Shown here: one piece after another, positions 1-9,540 of the stretch
Position numbering within the stretch: position 1 is the first letter of the stretch
Layout of the letters: every line of letters begins with the position of its first letter
DNA from: Anthoceros angustus
Taxonomy: Eukaryota > Streptophyta > Anthocerotopsida > Anthocerotales > Anthocerotaceae
DNA: 64,000 nucleotides
Assembly: GCA_010909165.1 (NCBI GenBank)
Contig: MU008170.1
Span: forward strand, 620,001-684,000
Direction of reading: 5' to 3'
Made by a program: the position numbers and the translations under genes
Notes under the pieces: model-generated
The model's database searches: none
What the model was told of the DNA's origin: nothing
Seen by the model: only the letters and a program-made list of their open reading frames with translations

Positions 1-625
1 GACTCGTGATCGGGCCTGGCCCGAGCCAGGAAGGATCGGACCAGACCGGCGCAAAACGGCCCCGCCTCCCTCTAGGTTTTTCGAGCTTCCCGCACAGTGG
101 TGGGACGTGTTGCCTTCGTTTCTGGGCCTATCGCGCCCATGGCTGCTGTTGCCTGCCTGTCAGTTGGTCGTTGTCTTTGAGGCTGCGAGCGCGAGGGGGT
201 GCCGGGATTCGGCTATCTTTCCCTCTGTATAGCTGTCTTGTGTGGAATGGTGTGGTGTGGTCGGCCTAGTGCGTTGTGCTTGTGACTGATGTGGAGGAGC
301 GTGCCGTGAACAGATGCCTGCGGTCGCCTCCTGCCTGCTTGCTTGCTTCCCAGCCGCTCCGGCTGATAACCCCTGCTTGGCGCGGCTGCAGATCTGGACG
401 GCGGTGGATCGGGTGTCCATGTTTTGAGCAAACAGGGGATTCGAATGGCGTCTAGGTTGTCGTAGGCGGGGTTTGAGGCAAAATGGTAACATTTGGGATG
501 GCGGAGTCGGTGTCGGGTGTTAATTGGGGTGAGGTGGCGGGACACGGGAGATCATGGTAGTGTGTTAGTGTTGCCGGCCTTGGAAGGCCTTGTTTGTGGT
601 GTTGTTTAGGATTATGCATTGCGCT
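1..625. other. 5' flank of F-box gene
   Basis: No coding region can be supported here. The stretch is GC-rich with short open frames on both strands and no recognisable protein similarity. It most likely holds the promoter and 5' leader of the F-box gene that starts at 626. An upstream in-frame ATG lies at 614. Confidence 0.5.
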
Positions 626-2382
626 ATGGAGGAGTGCAGCTCTGACGGCGGGAAAGACATGATGAGAAAGCTGGATGACGATACGGCAATGCACGTGTTG
701 AGTTACCTCATGTCTCCTATCGATGTTGCCCGAGCCTCGGCTGTGTCGGTGGCTTGGAGGCGTTTCGGTGAGTTTGAAAGCGTTTTGCGGTGCAGGCGGT
801 GTGTTGTGGTTGCAACTAGAGAAGTTGTGTAGAGCGGATCACGTATGCGTGTTGTTGCTTACTGCAGTACGAGACGGACGGCTGTGGAGGAGGCTTTGCA
901 CTAACGCGTTCCCTGATGTCGGAAAGTTCGAGACGGTTGTGGACGCGAGGAGCGCGGGGGGAGATGGAGCGAGTCCGAGCAGTATTGCGTATCTGCATAG
1001 AATTGAGATGGAGAACCGCATTTTCAGAACCTTCTGTCAGGAGCTGAACGGACTGTGTAGCCCTAAGAGCTGTGTCAAGGAGGCGCTTGTGGCTTCCAGT
1101 ACCGACAATGATCCGGATGAGAGCATCAAGCAGACGCTCTATCCGAGACCGAAATATAACGACGAGGAGCTGATTCCTTCGTATTGGTCCAGCAAAGGTC
1201 AAGTACTTCCGGATGTGCCGGAGACCTTGACCTACCAGTTGGTCTCCCGCCTCTGTGTTGTGCATGAAGTCAGAATTCGCCCCTTCAAAGGTACAGCTCG
1301 TGTGGTGGGTGTCTCTCATCCGTTGTTCGTGAAATCCTGGTTCTCCTAGATGGTGTATTTTACAAGGTCTCACTACTTGTTGTGCCGTGATTGCAGCATT
1401 CTTTCAGGAAGGATCTCCTGTGTATTCCGCCAAGTATGTCCGCATCAGGCTTGGGAGCTTGCCTGGAACAAATTTAGATTTTGGTTCTGAGAACGGGATC
1501 ATGAGTTGGGATGCAAATCAGTGGAAGGACTCGAATTTTGAGTGGACATATGTGTCACCAGAGTTCCCGATGGAGCAGGTATTGTGTCATCTTGCATCTT
1601 GCAAAAAGAAAAATTTGCAGTGAATTTGGTGACTAGACATAAAGGTTTTCTGCGTGGGGTTCTGCCAGGCTGATACTCTACAGTCTTTCAAGCTTCCCTC
1701 GCCAGTGCTCTGCATTGGCGGTATACTGCAAGTAGAGCTCTTGGGCCGTGTGCAGACTCAGGAGATGGATAACATGTATTACATCTGGTAAGCATTGATT
1801 TCCGGTATAGCATGCTTCTGGCTGTCGGCGGTTAAAGCCGACTGACTACAATTGAGTTCTGATGCTCATGGTTTCTGGTGATGAAAAAGCTTTTGAGGCA
1901 TGAGTGCGAGAAAGGGAGTGTGGCCTTTGGTATTAATCCTCTGTCCTCCTGCCATCTGCAGTGTATGCCACGTTATGGTTGTTGGTAGACCCCTTCTGGA
2001 TTTCGACTTTGAGAAAGTCCCAGGCACACAGAAGTACATCCTTAAATACTTTGGAGAGTGCAGTTTTTATCACCCTGATGCTGGAACTTCTGGTAAGAAC
2101 CCCTTGCTGGGAGCTGAGATTGCGCCTGGGAGCTCTTGCTGGCCGTCATTATTGAGACAACTTAGGGCTAGCAGAGTACTTCGTCGAAACAGGGTGCTGC
2201 TCAACACGCTCTTGGGTAGTTTCGCTGTGACCAGCTTGCTTTTACCGAATGATGCTTCCAGCAGTGATGATGAGGAGGAAGATGAATATGAGGAGTACCA
2301 TTCTCTGGATGGCACAGTTCCCTTGTCAGATGACCGTAGCTCCGAGGGGGATATGCCTCTGTCCCCGATGTCTGACGGATAA
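626..2382 (+). CDS. F-box protein, At4g00755-like, five exons
   Basis: Predicted substrate-recognition subunit of an SCF (SKP1-cullin-F-box) ubiquitin ligase; the substrate is unknown. Exons inferred from GT-AG sites that keep frame: 626-767, 868-1290, 1397-1578, 1669-1787, 1962-2382, giving 428 aa. The F-box is at about residues 12-50 (LDDDTAMHVLSYLMSPIDVA, then AVSVAWRRF). The middle has the family segment ASSTDNDPDESIKQTL followed by SYWSSKGQ. The C-terminal half carries KYVRIRLG, WTYVSPEFPMEQ and SPVLCIGGILQVELLGRVQ, in the order I know from Arabidopsis At4g00755. The tail is acidic and serine-rich (DDEEEDEYEEY), without similarity that I recognise. ATG 626 is chosen; an in-frame ATG at 614 would add four residues. 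Splicing is inferred by reading, not from transcripts. Confidence 0.85.
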
Positions 2383-3824
2383 CCAGGGCTTTTGGCTGCC
2401 TCGTGGCCCAGGAGTTATCGTCGGGAGGCCGCAAGTCTGATGTACATTGACGATTACAAGGGAGCGAAGTCCCGTGAATATGTTCTGTACATCTTGTAGA
2501 AGAGACCTCTCCCTCTGTAACTTTTTAGTTCAAGACAATACTCTGATAGTGTGCGTGAACAACCACTCGTATGCTTGGTTACATTTCGTTTGCTGCATTG
2601 CAGGTATACATCTGCCTCCAATGAAATGGGCCTGGGGATGTACGCGAGAGTGTTTCGTGCCATTCACCGAGTTGGCAAGCAACCAGACAAAGTTTTTGGG
2701 AAATTTTGGAGGACCATGAACTACACACCTACGTGTTGTCTTTGTCCCTAGTTGACAGGCCGCAGTTACGTGCCTGTGCATCCGACGAAAAGTGGGGACT
2801 TGGGGATGCGTCCACAATAGTATCCGCTCCTTGCAACGGTTTCGAAATTACCAAGCGAATCTCACGAAAAGGAAAGTTGCCTAGACATCTGGTTTCGTAT
2901 GGAATACCGATCTGGGCACTCGGCTTTGCGTTTGTGACCTTGTTTTTTTCCGGTGTACGCTACGGAAATATGCCTCAGATACTTACATACAATACACGTA
3001 TAATATGTGCTACATCAGTTTCGGTAAGTTCGTACGCGGGGCAAAAACTTTCTATAACACAATGTTAGCCTGGAGTTCCAATTATGTCATGCACATGTTT
3101 TCTTGTTTAGGGTTTTAGGGTTCGAATCACCACACATACATGTTAAACAGGCAGCCAAGACATTGTGCAGGGAGTGTGGGAGCAGGGAGGAGGCACTACC
3201 CGAGTACCTGTAGCAGTAGACGCAGGATGAAGCCACGCCGTGGGCGTGGACAGGGATCAGCGTGCTGTGTTATGTGGTCCAATAGGCCATTTGAACTTTA
3301 CACTTGTGCACTGCAGGCTTTTTTGGGTGCAAGCCTTGTATCTGTGCGACTGTTTTCATGGAAGCTCTTCTTGTGTTGGTCCTTCTGATACAAGCTTGTT
3401 CCAGGGTACTTAGTGCTCTGTGAAACTACACCCCCATAGGCAGCAAGCCTAGGAAACGTTGCAGCCCTGTATGTAGTCAGAGTCAAATACTGCAGTTTTG
3501 CATGCAAGGGCAAATGCACTTAGCCGTGCAGCAAACACAAACGATGAGTGCAGCGCATTGCCAAACGCAATTGCAAATGGTAAGCGCAGCGCAAATGCAA
3601 CCTCTCACATACTTGATGAAGAGTACGAGTGCAGGAGAAGTCTCCCACAAAACAACTCTCACTCGTGAATCCGGTGCGCCCTTAGAATGACACCACTAAT
3701 TATTTTAAACTAACTACTATGATCGAGATGAAAATTTGATACAATTAGGTGATACAATTTGTATATTGCCTAGTAGCTTTTTTTTATAGTGAACTTGATC
3801 GTGGCTTTAATTTAGAGTAACCTT

Positions 3825-4135
3825 GCAAGGCTTTTACAGCAATCGGCCCCATAAAGTTTTTTAACAACAGAAGATGGGTAGCAACCCATCCCAATGGTGA
3901 AGTAGAACCCCACGTGCCCTGTAAGTTTTACAACAAGGGGTGCCGTAGGGGTTTTTAAACAATAGGCGATGAGTAACATCTCATTCCACGAGTAAGCCGA
4001 CTCAAGGCTGCTTGATCGTGCCTGACCGTGGAGTTCCAATGGATCTATGTGCGCCGTAGGGCTTTTTGAACAATAGGGGATGGATAGTACCCCATCTCAA
4101 TGGTGATCCGACTCAAGGGTACTTGACCATCGAGA
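3825..4135. repeat. degenerate tandem repeat, about 3 units
   Basis: Three diverged units share a core of a T-rich run (GTTTTTTAACAA, GTTTTTAAACAA, CTTTTTGAACAA), then GATGGGTAGCA-like sequence, then CCCATCCCAATGG-like sequence. The unit length is uneven, about 70-120 bases. No coding content. Confidence 0.55.
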
Positions 4136-4197
4136 TCCACGTTTGGATGTCACTCATAAAAGATAGGACTAGTAGTGGCTCGTGGTTCATTGGACTA

Positions 4198-4600
4198 TCG
4201 TCTAGGTCCCCAAATAAGAATAGGTTTCTAAAGACTTAGTAATCTTTTCAAGAATATGTCGTAGGCTACTTGGAGTCTTGAACATATTCTATAGTCATGA
4301 CCCAACACAATCCAGACCTGCAACTACTCTAATGATAGGTTGCCTAGAGAGAATCCCCTAGTACAAAAACAAGTTCCGCAACAGCATGCCCATTATTAGT
4401 GGACTTCAACTAAATAAAAGATGGATTGTCTTCGAGACTCTAAGTAGCCTATGACATATTCTTAGAAACATTAGTAGCTCTTTAGAAACCTTTTCTTAGA
4501 TGGGGATCTAGGTAGGGTGCCTAGAGATAATGCCTTGGTACAAAACCAAGTTCCATGACTGCATGCACATCCTAGTGGACTTCGACTAAATATATAGTAG
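4198..4600. repeat. fold-back (inverted) repeat with nested direct repeat
   Basis: Bases 4200-4278 are the imperfect reverse complement of about 4434-4515; both arms carry AGGTTTCTAAAGA and AAGAATATGTC and then GTAGGCTACTT or ATAGGCTACTT. Just distal to each arm is a direct repeat (about 4331-4410 and 4516-4595) sharing GCCTAGAGA, AAGTTCC and TAGTGGACTTC. This could be a decayed MITE or foldback element. No transposase is present. Confidence 0.6.
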
Positions 4601-4715
4601 ACGGTTTTGTTGGTTCATTATTAAGTAGACTTTGCCTAACTATATAGTAGATGGATTAGTTGGTTCATCAGAAGTACACTTCGCCTATATATATAGTAGA
4701 GGTTTCATTGGTTCT
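4570..4715. repeat. AT-rich tandem repeat, three units of about 50-60 bases
   Basis: Three units each contain a GTAGACTT-, GTGGACTT- or GTACACTT-type start, then a TATATAGTAGA core, then TTGGTTC. They directly follow the fold-back repeat and may belong to the same decayed element. Confidence 0.5.
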
Positions 4716-4851
4716 CCTTGGATCTCCTTAGGGGTTTGTATTCCGTCCATGTTGACTATAGTGTATTGTTGTTGGTTGTTGTTGTTGTATTGCAAAGGAA
4801 GCCAAAGGAACAAAATCTGGCTATCCGTTAAACGAATCGATGCCACTGAGA

Positions 4852-4925
4852 GAAGCCCGGGGGACTCGAATTCCCGATCCTACGGCCGCAAGCTTTCTGC
4901 TCGCTGCTCCACCGACAGGGCTCGG
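4852..4925 (-). other. tRNA-like segment (possible SINE head or tRNA relic)
   Basis: Read on the minus strand, the segment has a D-arm/A-box-like stretch (GGTGGAGCAGCGAG) and, about 35 bases later, a T-arm/B-box-like stretch (GGGAATTCGAGTCCC) followed by CCGGGCTT, which can pair imperfectly with GAGCCC at the start. I could not fold a proper seven-base anticodon loop, so this is not called as a functional tRNA. Confidence 0.3.
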
Positions 4926-5598
4926 GCATTTGTGGATCCGAAACCATTCCAAGAAAGATACATTTGTTAACATGCCTCTTCTTCTTGCCGCAAATACCTT
5001 TACTGGCTTTCCCTTCCTTTCAAGTTGGGTGCTCCGAGCCTGGATGGAACAAGTTCCTTTCAAGGATCTGTTTGCAAGCGAGTCCCTTTTCAACTGCAGA
5101 GTGTAGGCAGCAAAGTCCCGCAAGACATCGTGTAGAGCTTCTTACAAAGGTCCGCCTTACAGAGCCTTCACTCTTGGTTTTACGGATTTTCATATTCAGA
5201 CTAAACCTCGACATCTTGTAGCTGGCGAGCATGTCGAGGTTCTGCGTATCCTGGTTGCATCCGAATAGCAGCAATTTCTCTAACTGTGCCAGCGTGTCCA
5301 CAGCCTGAGACGACCCTGTCCGTTGGAAGGGCAGAAATGAGGCCAAACATAGAGTGCATTCCATGCATTGGTGCCGACAATTGCACAGTCCTTCCCACAG
5401 CAGCACAAACAGTCATGTTTGCACTGTCCTTCGTATTTACACTATCATGGAATCATGGATATGTGATGCCAATGTCATAGACTGCTACAGCATGCAACAG
5501 GGTGGTGGATCGAGTCGTGAAATGTCCCGATTTGCAAGCAAGTGGTCAGCGATGGGCCGGTGGATCTTGCATCCATAGGCTCAGTGCCTGCTCCTGCG

Positions 5599-8500
5599 AT
5601 GGCTGTTGTGAGCGTTTCAGTTGTTTTCACGTTTGAAAGAAAGCCAGGGCGTCCAGGAGGATGGTCGTCTGAATCTGCCAGTGGGGGTCGTCGGCACAGG
5701 CCGTTTCAGGAGGTCCTCTGGTTGAAAAACTTCCGCAAGCCAGCTCGGGTTGAATTTCAGGTTGCTGGTTTGGATGTGGACATGGGTCATGATCCTGACC
5801 CTCTCAGGCCTGCAGGTTACGATAAGGGTTTGACGGCTGAAACCGTGAACGAGCTTTGTCATGACGGGCAGCTCAGGGAGGCTGTTGAGGCTTTGGGAGT
5901 ATTGGTGAGGACGGAGTGCTTTGTTTCCAGAGCTCTGTTTTATGCTGTTTTGAAGACTTGTGTGTTGAAGAAGGATCTTGTTCTGGGTCGGCGGGTGCAT
6001 GCCTTCACGGTGAGGCAGGGGTACCAGTCAGACACGTTCCTGGGCAACCACATCGTGCGGATGTATGCTGCCCATGGCAGGTTGCAAGGTGCGATGGATG
6101 TGTTTGAAAGGGTTGCCAAACCTGATGCATTCACGTGGTCTGCCATAATATCTGCGCATGTTAAACATGGAGAGGAGAAGCAGGCCATGGACTTGTATCG
6201 TCGGATGCGGAGGTCTAGTGTGAAGCCTGACGGTCATGTGATAGTGGCAGCTCTGCAGGCTTGTGCAAAGGGATTAGACTTGGAAACTGGGCAACAGGTG
6301 CATGCTGATGTGTTGGCCAGTGGGGTTGAGCGTGACTTATTTGTTTGTAATGGCTTGGTGAATATGTATGCAAAGTGTGGCAGCTTGGAAGATGCTCAGA
6401 GAGTGTTCGATGGGCTTGTTCAGAAAGATGTTGTCACGTGGACCGCCCTAATTGCAGGGTATTCCCAGCAGGGCTTGGGGCAGCAAGCCCTTCGTCTATA
6501 TAGTTTGATGCGAGAAGAAGGCATAGCGGTACCCAATTCCGTGACATTTGTGTGTCTGCTGCAGGCATGTGCAAGTGTAGGCAACCAAGCTTTAGAGATG
6601 GGGAAGCAACTTCATGCACAGATTAGAAAACAAGGATATGAAACCGATGTGTTTGTGGCCAGTAGTTTGGTGAACATGTTTGCCAAGTGCGGGAGCCTGG
6701 AAGATGCTCAGAGAGTTTTTGAAGGACTCGGTCAAAAGGAGGTGGTGACATGGACTGCTCTAATTGCAGGTTATTCCCAGCAGGGCATGGGACATGAAGC
6801 CCTTCGGCTATACAGTGAAATGCAAACGGAAGGCATCACCGTACCCAATTCTGTTACATTTGTGTCCCTCCTGCAGGCATGTGCAAATGTTGGTACCCCA
6901 GCTTTGGAGATAGGAAAGCAGCTCCATACACAAATCAGACAACATGGACATGGAGCTGATGTGTACGTAGCAAGCAGTTTGGTGAACATGTATGCCAAAT
7001 GTGGTAGCCTGGAAGATGCTCAGAAGGTGTTTGATGCACTTGGTCAAAAAGATGATGTGACATGGACTGCCCTAATTGCAGGGTATTCGCAGCGGGGCAT
7101 GGGTCAGGAAGCCCTTCGTCTCTACACTGTTATGCAAGAAAGTGGCATGGCTGTGCCCAATTCTGTGACATTTGTGTGCCTCTTGCAGGCATGTGCAAGT
7201 ATGGGCACTCCAGCGTTGGAGATGGGGAAGCAGCTTCATGTGGACATCAGAGAACGAGGACATGAAGCTGATGTGGTTGTGGGCAATAGTCTGGTGAACA
7301 TGTACGCAAAGTGTGGCAGCTTACAAGATGCGCAAAGAGTGTTTGATGGACTTGGTCAAAGGGATGTGGTGACATGGAATGTCATGATAGCAGGATATTC
7401 CCAGCGGGGCATGGGGCAGGAAGCCCTTCGTCTCTACCGTGTTATGCGAGGAACAGGCATTGTTTTACCTGATTCTGTGACATTTGTATCCCTGCTGCAG
7501 GCATGTGCAAATGTAGGCGCCACAGCTTTGGAGACAGGAAAGGAGCTTCATATGCAAATTACAGAACATGCACATCAAACTGATGCATTCATAGCCAACA
7601 GTTTGGTGAACATGTATGCTAAGTGTGGCAGCCTGACAGACGCCCGGAGAGTGTTTGACGGACTAGGTCTAAAGGACGTGGTCACATGGACTGCTCTAAT
7701 TGCAGGGTATTCCCAACAGGGCATGGGGCAGGAAGCCCTTATTCTTTACAAGGCTATGCAACAAGAAGGCATCGCTGTACCCAATTCCATGACATTCTCG
7801 TGTCTTCTCCAGGCATGTGCAAATGTCGGCAACTCAGCTCTAGACATGGGCAAGCAACTTCATGCACAAGTAAGAGAAGGAGGGTATCAATCCGATGTGT
7901 TTGTAGCAAGCAGCTTGGTGAACATGTATGCAAAGTGTGGGAGCCTAGAAGATGCTCAGAGAGTGTTTGACAGACTTGGTGAGAAAGATTTGGTGACTTG
8001 GACTGCTCTGATTGCAGGGTATTCCCAGCAAGCTATGGGGCATGAAGCACTTCGTCTATATAATGACATGCAAGAAGAAGGCATCGCGGTTCACAATCCT
8101 GTTACATTTGTGTGCCTCCTCCAGGCATGCGCTAGTGTGGGCACCCTGGCCTTGGAGAAGGGGAAGCAGCTTCATACGCAAATTATTGAAGCAGGACATC
8201 AAGCTAATATGTTTGTAGCTAGCAGTTTGGTGAATATGTATGCAAAGTGTGGCAGCTTGGAAGATGCTCAGAGAGTGTTTGATGAACTGGGACAAAAGGA
8301 TGTGGTGACATGGAATGCCATGATAGCTGGATATTCCCAGCAGGGCATGGCGCAGGAAGCATTTCGTCTGTTCAGCGCTATGCAAGCAGACGGCATGGCT
8401 GTACCCAATTCTGTGACTTTTGTGTGCCTCCTGCAGGCATGTGCGAGTGTGGGCACCCCAGCTTTGGAGATAGGGAAGCAGCTCCATGTGCAAATTGGAG

Positions 8501-8838
8501 AACGAGGACATCAAGCTGATGTGTTTGTTGTTGGCAGTTTGGTGAACATGTATGCAAAGTGTGGCAGCTTGGAAGATGCTCGAAAAGTGTTTGATGGACT
8601 TGCCCAGAAAGATGTGGTGATTTGGAATGCCATCATAGCTGGGTACTCTCAGCTAGGCATGGGGCAGGATGCCCTTTGCCTTTACGATGCTATGCAAGAA
8701 GAAAAATGGCTCTGCCGATTCTGTAACATCGTGAGCCTGCTGCAGGCGTTGTGCCTGCTTGGGCTCCCTGGCACTAGAGAAGGAAGCACCTTCATGTGCA
8801 AATTAGAGAGCGAGGACATCAAGCTGGTGTGTTTGTAG
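5599..8838 (+). CDS. PLS-class PPR protein, 5' part of a broken long frame
   Basis: RNA-binding pentatricopeptide repeat protein, expected in mitochondria or plastids in transcript processing or editing. The open frame also extends upstream of 5599 without an ATG; the first ATG is at 5599. After a roughly 90-residue leader come about nine PLS triplets of 103-105 aa, with signatures such as LVNMYAKCGSLEDAQRVFDG and VVTWTALIAGYSQQGMG. The triplets are very alike, indicating recent expansion or conversion. The frame is sound to about 8700. Several single-base indels between 8700 and 8820 then throw it off, and the last 40 residues are frameshift product. The true protein almost certainly continues into the frame at 9039-11939. 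No intron is evident. Start and class are well supported; the 3' end as given is not real. Confidence 0.75.
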   Translation: MAVVSVSVVFTFERKPGRPGGWSSESASGGRRHRPFQEVLWLKNFRKPARVEFQVAGLDVDMGHDPDPLRPAGYDKGLTAETVNELCHDGQLREAVEALGVLVRTECFVSRALFYAVLKTCVLKKDLVLGRRVHAFTVRQGYQSDTFLGNHIVRMYAAHGRLQGAMDVFERVAKPDAFTWSAIISAHVKHGEEKQAMDLYRRMRRSSVKPDGHVIVAALQACAKGLDLETGQQVHADVLASGVERDLFVCNGLVNMYAKCGSLEDAQRVFDGLVQKDVVTWTALIAGYSQQGLGQQALRLYSLMREEGIAVPNSVTFVCLLQACASVGNQALEMGKQLHAQIRKQGYETDVFVASSLVNMFAKCGSLEDAQRVFEGLGQKEVVTWTALIAGYSQQGMGHEALRLYSEMQTEGITVPNSVTFVSLLQACANVGTPALEIGKQLHTQIRQHGHGADVYVASSLVNMYAKCGSLEDAQKVFDALGQKDDVTWTALIAGYSQRGMGQEALRLYTVMQESGMAVPNSVTFVCLLQACASMGTPALEMGKQLHVDIRERGHEADVVVGNSLVNMYAKCGSLQDAQRVFDGLGQRDVVTWNVMIAGYSQRGMGQEALRLYRVMRGTGIVLPDSVTFVSLLQACANVGATALETGKELHMQITEHAHQTDAFIANSLVNMYAKCGSLTDARRVFDGLGLKDVVTWTALIAGYSQQGMGQEALILYKAMQQEGIAVPNSMTFSCLLQACANVGNSALDMGKQLHAQVREGGYQSDVFVASSLVNMYAKCGSLEDAQRVFDRLGEKDLVTWTALIAGYSQQAMGHEALRLYNDMQEEGIAVHNPVTFVCLLQACASVGTLALEKGKQLHTQIIEAGHQANMFVASSLVNMYAKCGSLEDAQRVFDELGQKDVVTWNAMIAGYSQQGMAQEAFRLFSAMQADGMAVPNSVTFVCLLQACASVGTPALEIGKQLHVQIGERGHQADVFVVGSLVNMYAKCGSLEDARKVFDGLAQKDVVIWNAIIAGYSQLGMGQDALCLYDAMQEEKWLCRFCNIVSLLQALCLLGLPGTREGSTFMCKLESEDIKLVCL

Positions 8839-8916
8839 CCAGCAGTTTGGTGAACATGTATGCAAAGTGTGGCAGCTTGGATGATGCCCAGACTGTCTTT
8901 GATGGACTGTGTCAAA
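8298..8916 (+). repeat. direct duplication, copy 1 (about 619 bases)
   Basis: This segment is repeated almost base for base at about 8917-9540. The junction lies inside a sequence common to many PPR repeats (QKDVVTWNAMIAGYSQQGM). The copies differ by isolated one- or two-base indels, mostly in homopolymers, for example AAAAA against AAAAAA near 8705 and 9325, and CAAAGG near 8914 against CAAAAGG near 9537. Confidence 0.85.
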
Positions 8917-9540
8917 GGATGTGGTGACATGGAATGCCATGATAGCTGGATATTCCCAGCAGGGCATGGCGCAGGAAGCATTTCGTCTGTTCAGCGCTAT
9001 GCAAGCAGGCGGCATGGCTGTACCCAATTCTGTGACTTTTGTGCCTCCTGCAGGCATGTGCAAGTGTGGGCACCCCAGCTTTGGAGATAGGGAAGCAGCT
9101 CCATGTGCAAATTGGAGAACGAGGACATCAAGCTGATGTGTTTGTTGTTGGCAGTTTGGTGAACATGTATGCAAAGTGTGGCAGCTTGGAAGATGCTCGA
9201 AAAGTGTTTGATGGACTTGCCCAGAAAGATGTGGTGATTTGGAATGCCATCATAGCTGGGTACTCTCAGCTAGGCATGGGGCAGGATGCCCTTTGCCTTT
9301 ACGATGCTATGCAAGAAGAAAAAATGGCTCTGCCCGATTCTGTAACATACGTGAGCCTGCTGCAGGCGTGTGCCTGCTTGGGCTCCCTGGCACTAGAGAA
9401 GGGGAAGCACCTTCATGTGCAAATTAGAGAGCGAGGACATCAAGCTGGTGTGTTTGTAGCCAGCAGTTTGGTGAACATGTATGCAAAGTGTGGCAGCTTG
9501 GATGATGCCCAGACTGTCTTTGATGGACTGTGTCAAAAGG
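8917..9540 (+). repeat. direct duplication, copy 2
   Basis: Second copy of the 8298-8916 segment. It keeps the PPR reading frame from about 9045 onward, but its start has lost two bases in the TTTGTGTGCCTCC stretch (near 9038-9045), which is what separates the two open frames. Confidence 0.85.

Larger units (their letters stand above)
2383..5598. other. intergenic, repeat-bearing
   Basis: No gene is supported between the F-box and the first PPR gene. The first kilobase is probably F-box 3' UTR. A short telomere-like TTTAGGG/TTTTAGGG pair is at about 3105-3122, and low-complexity GCA-rich sequence at 3500-3600. Repeats at 3.8-4.75 kb are listed separately. The last 600 bases are probably the PPR promoter. 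Confidence 0.5.

Noticed and set aside
2706-3068. 120-codon frame after the F-box gene
   Set aside because: No similarity, and located where the F-box 3' UTR is expected.
3104-3122. Telomeric repeat tract
   Set aside because: Only two TTTAGGG-like units; too short to indicate a telomere or interstitial telomeric array.
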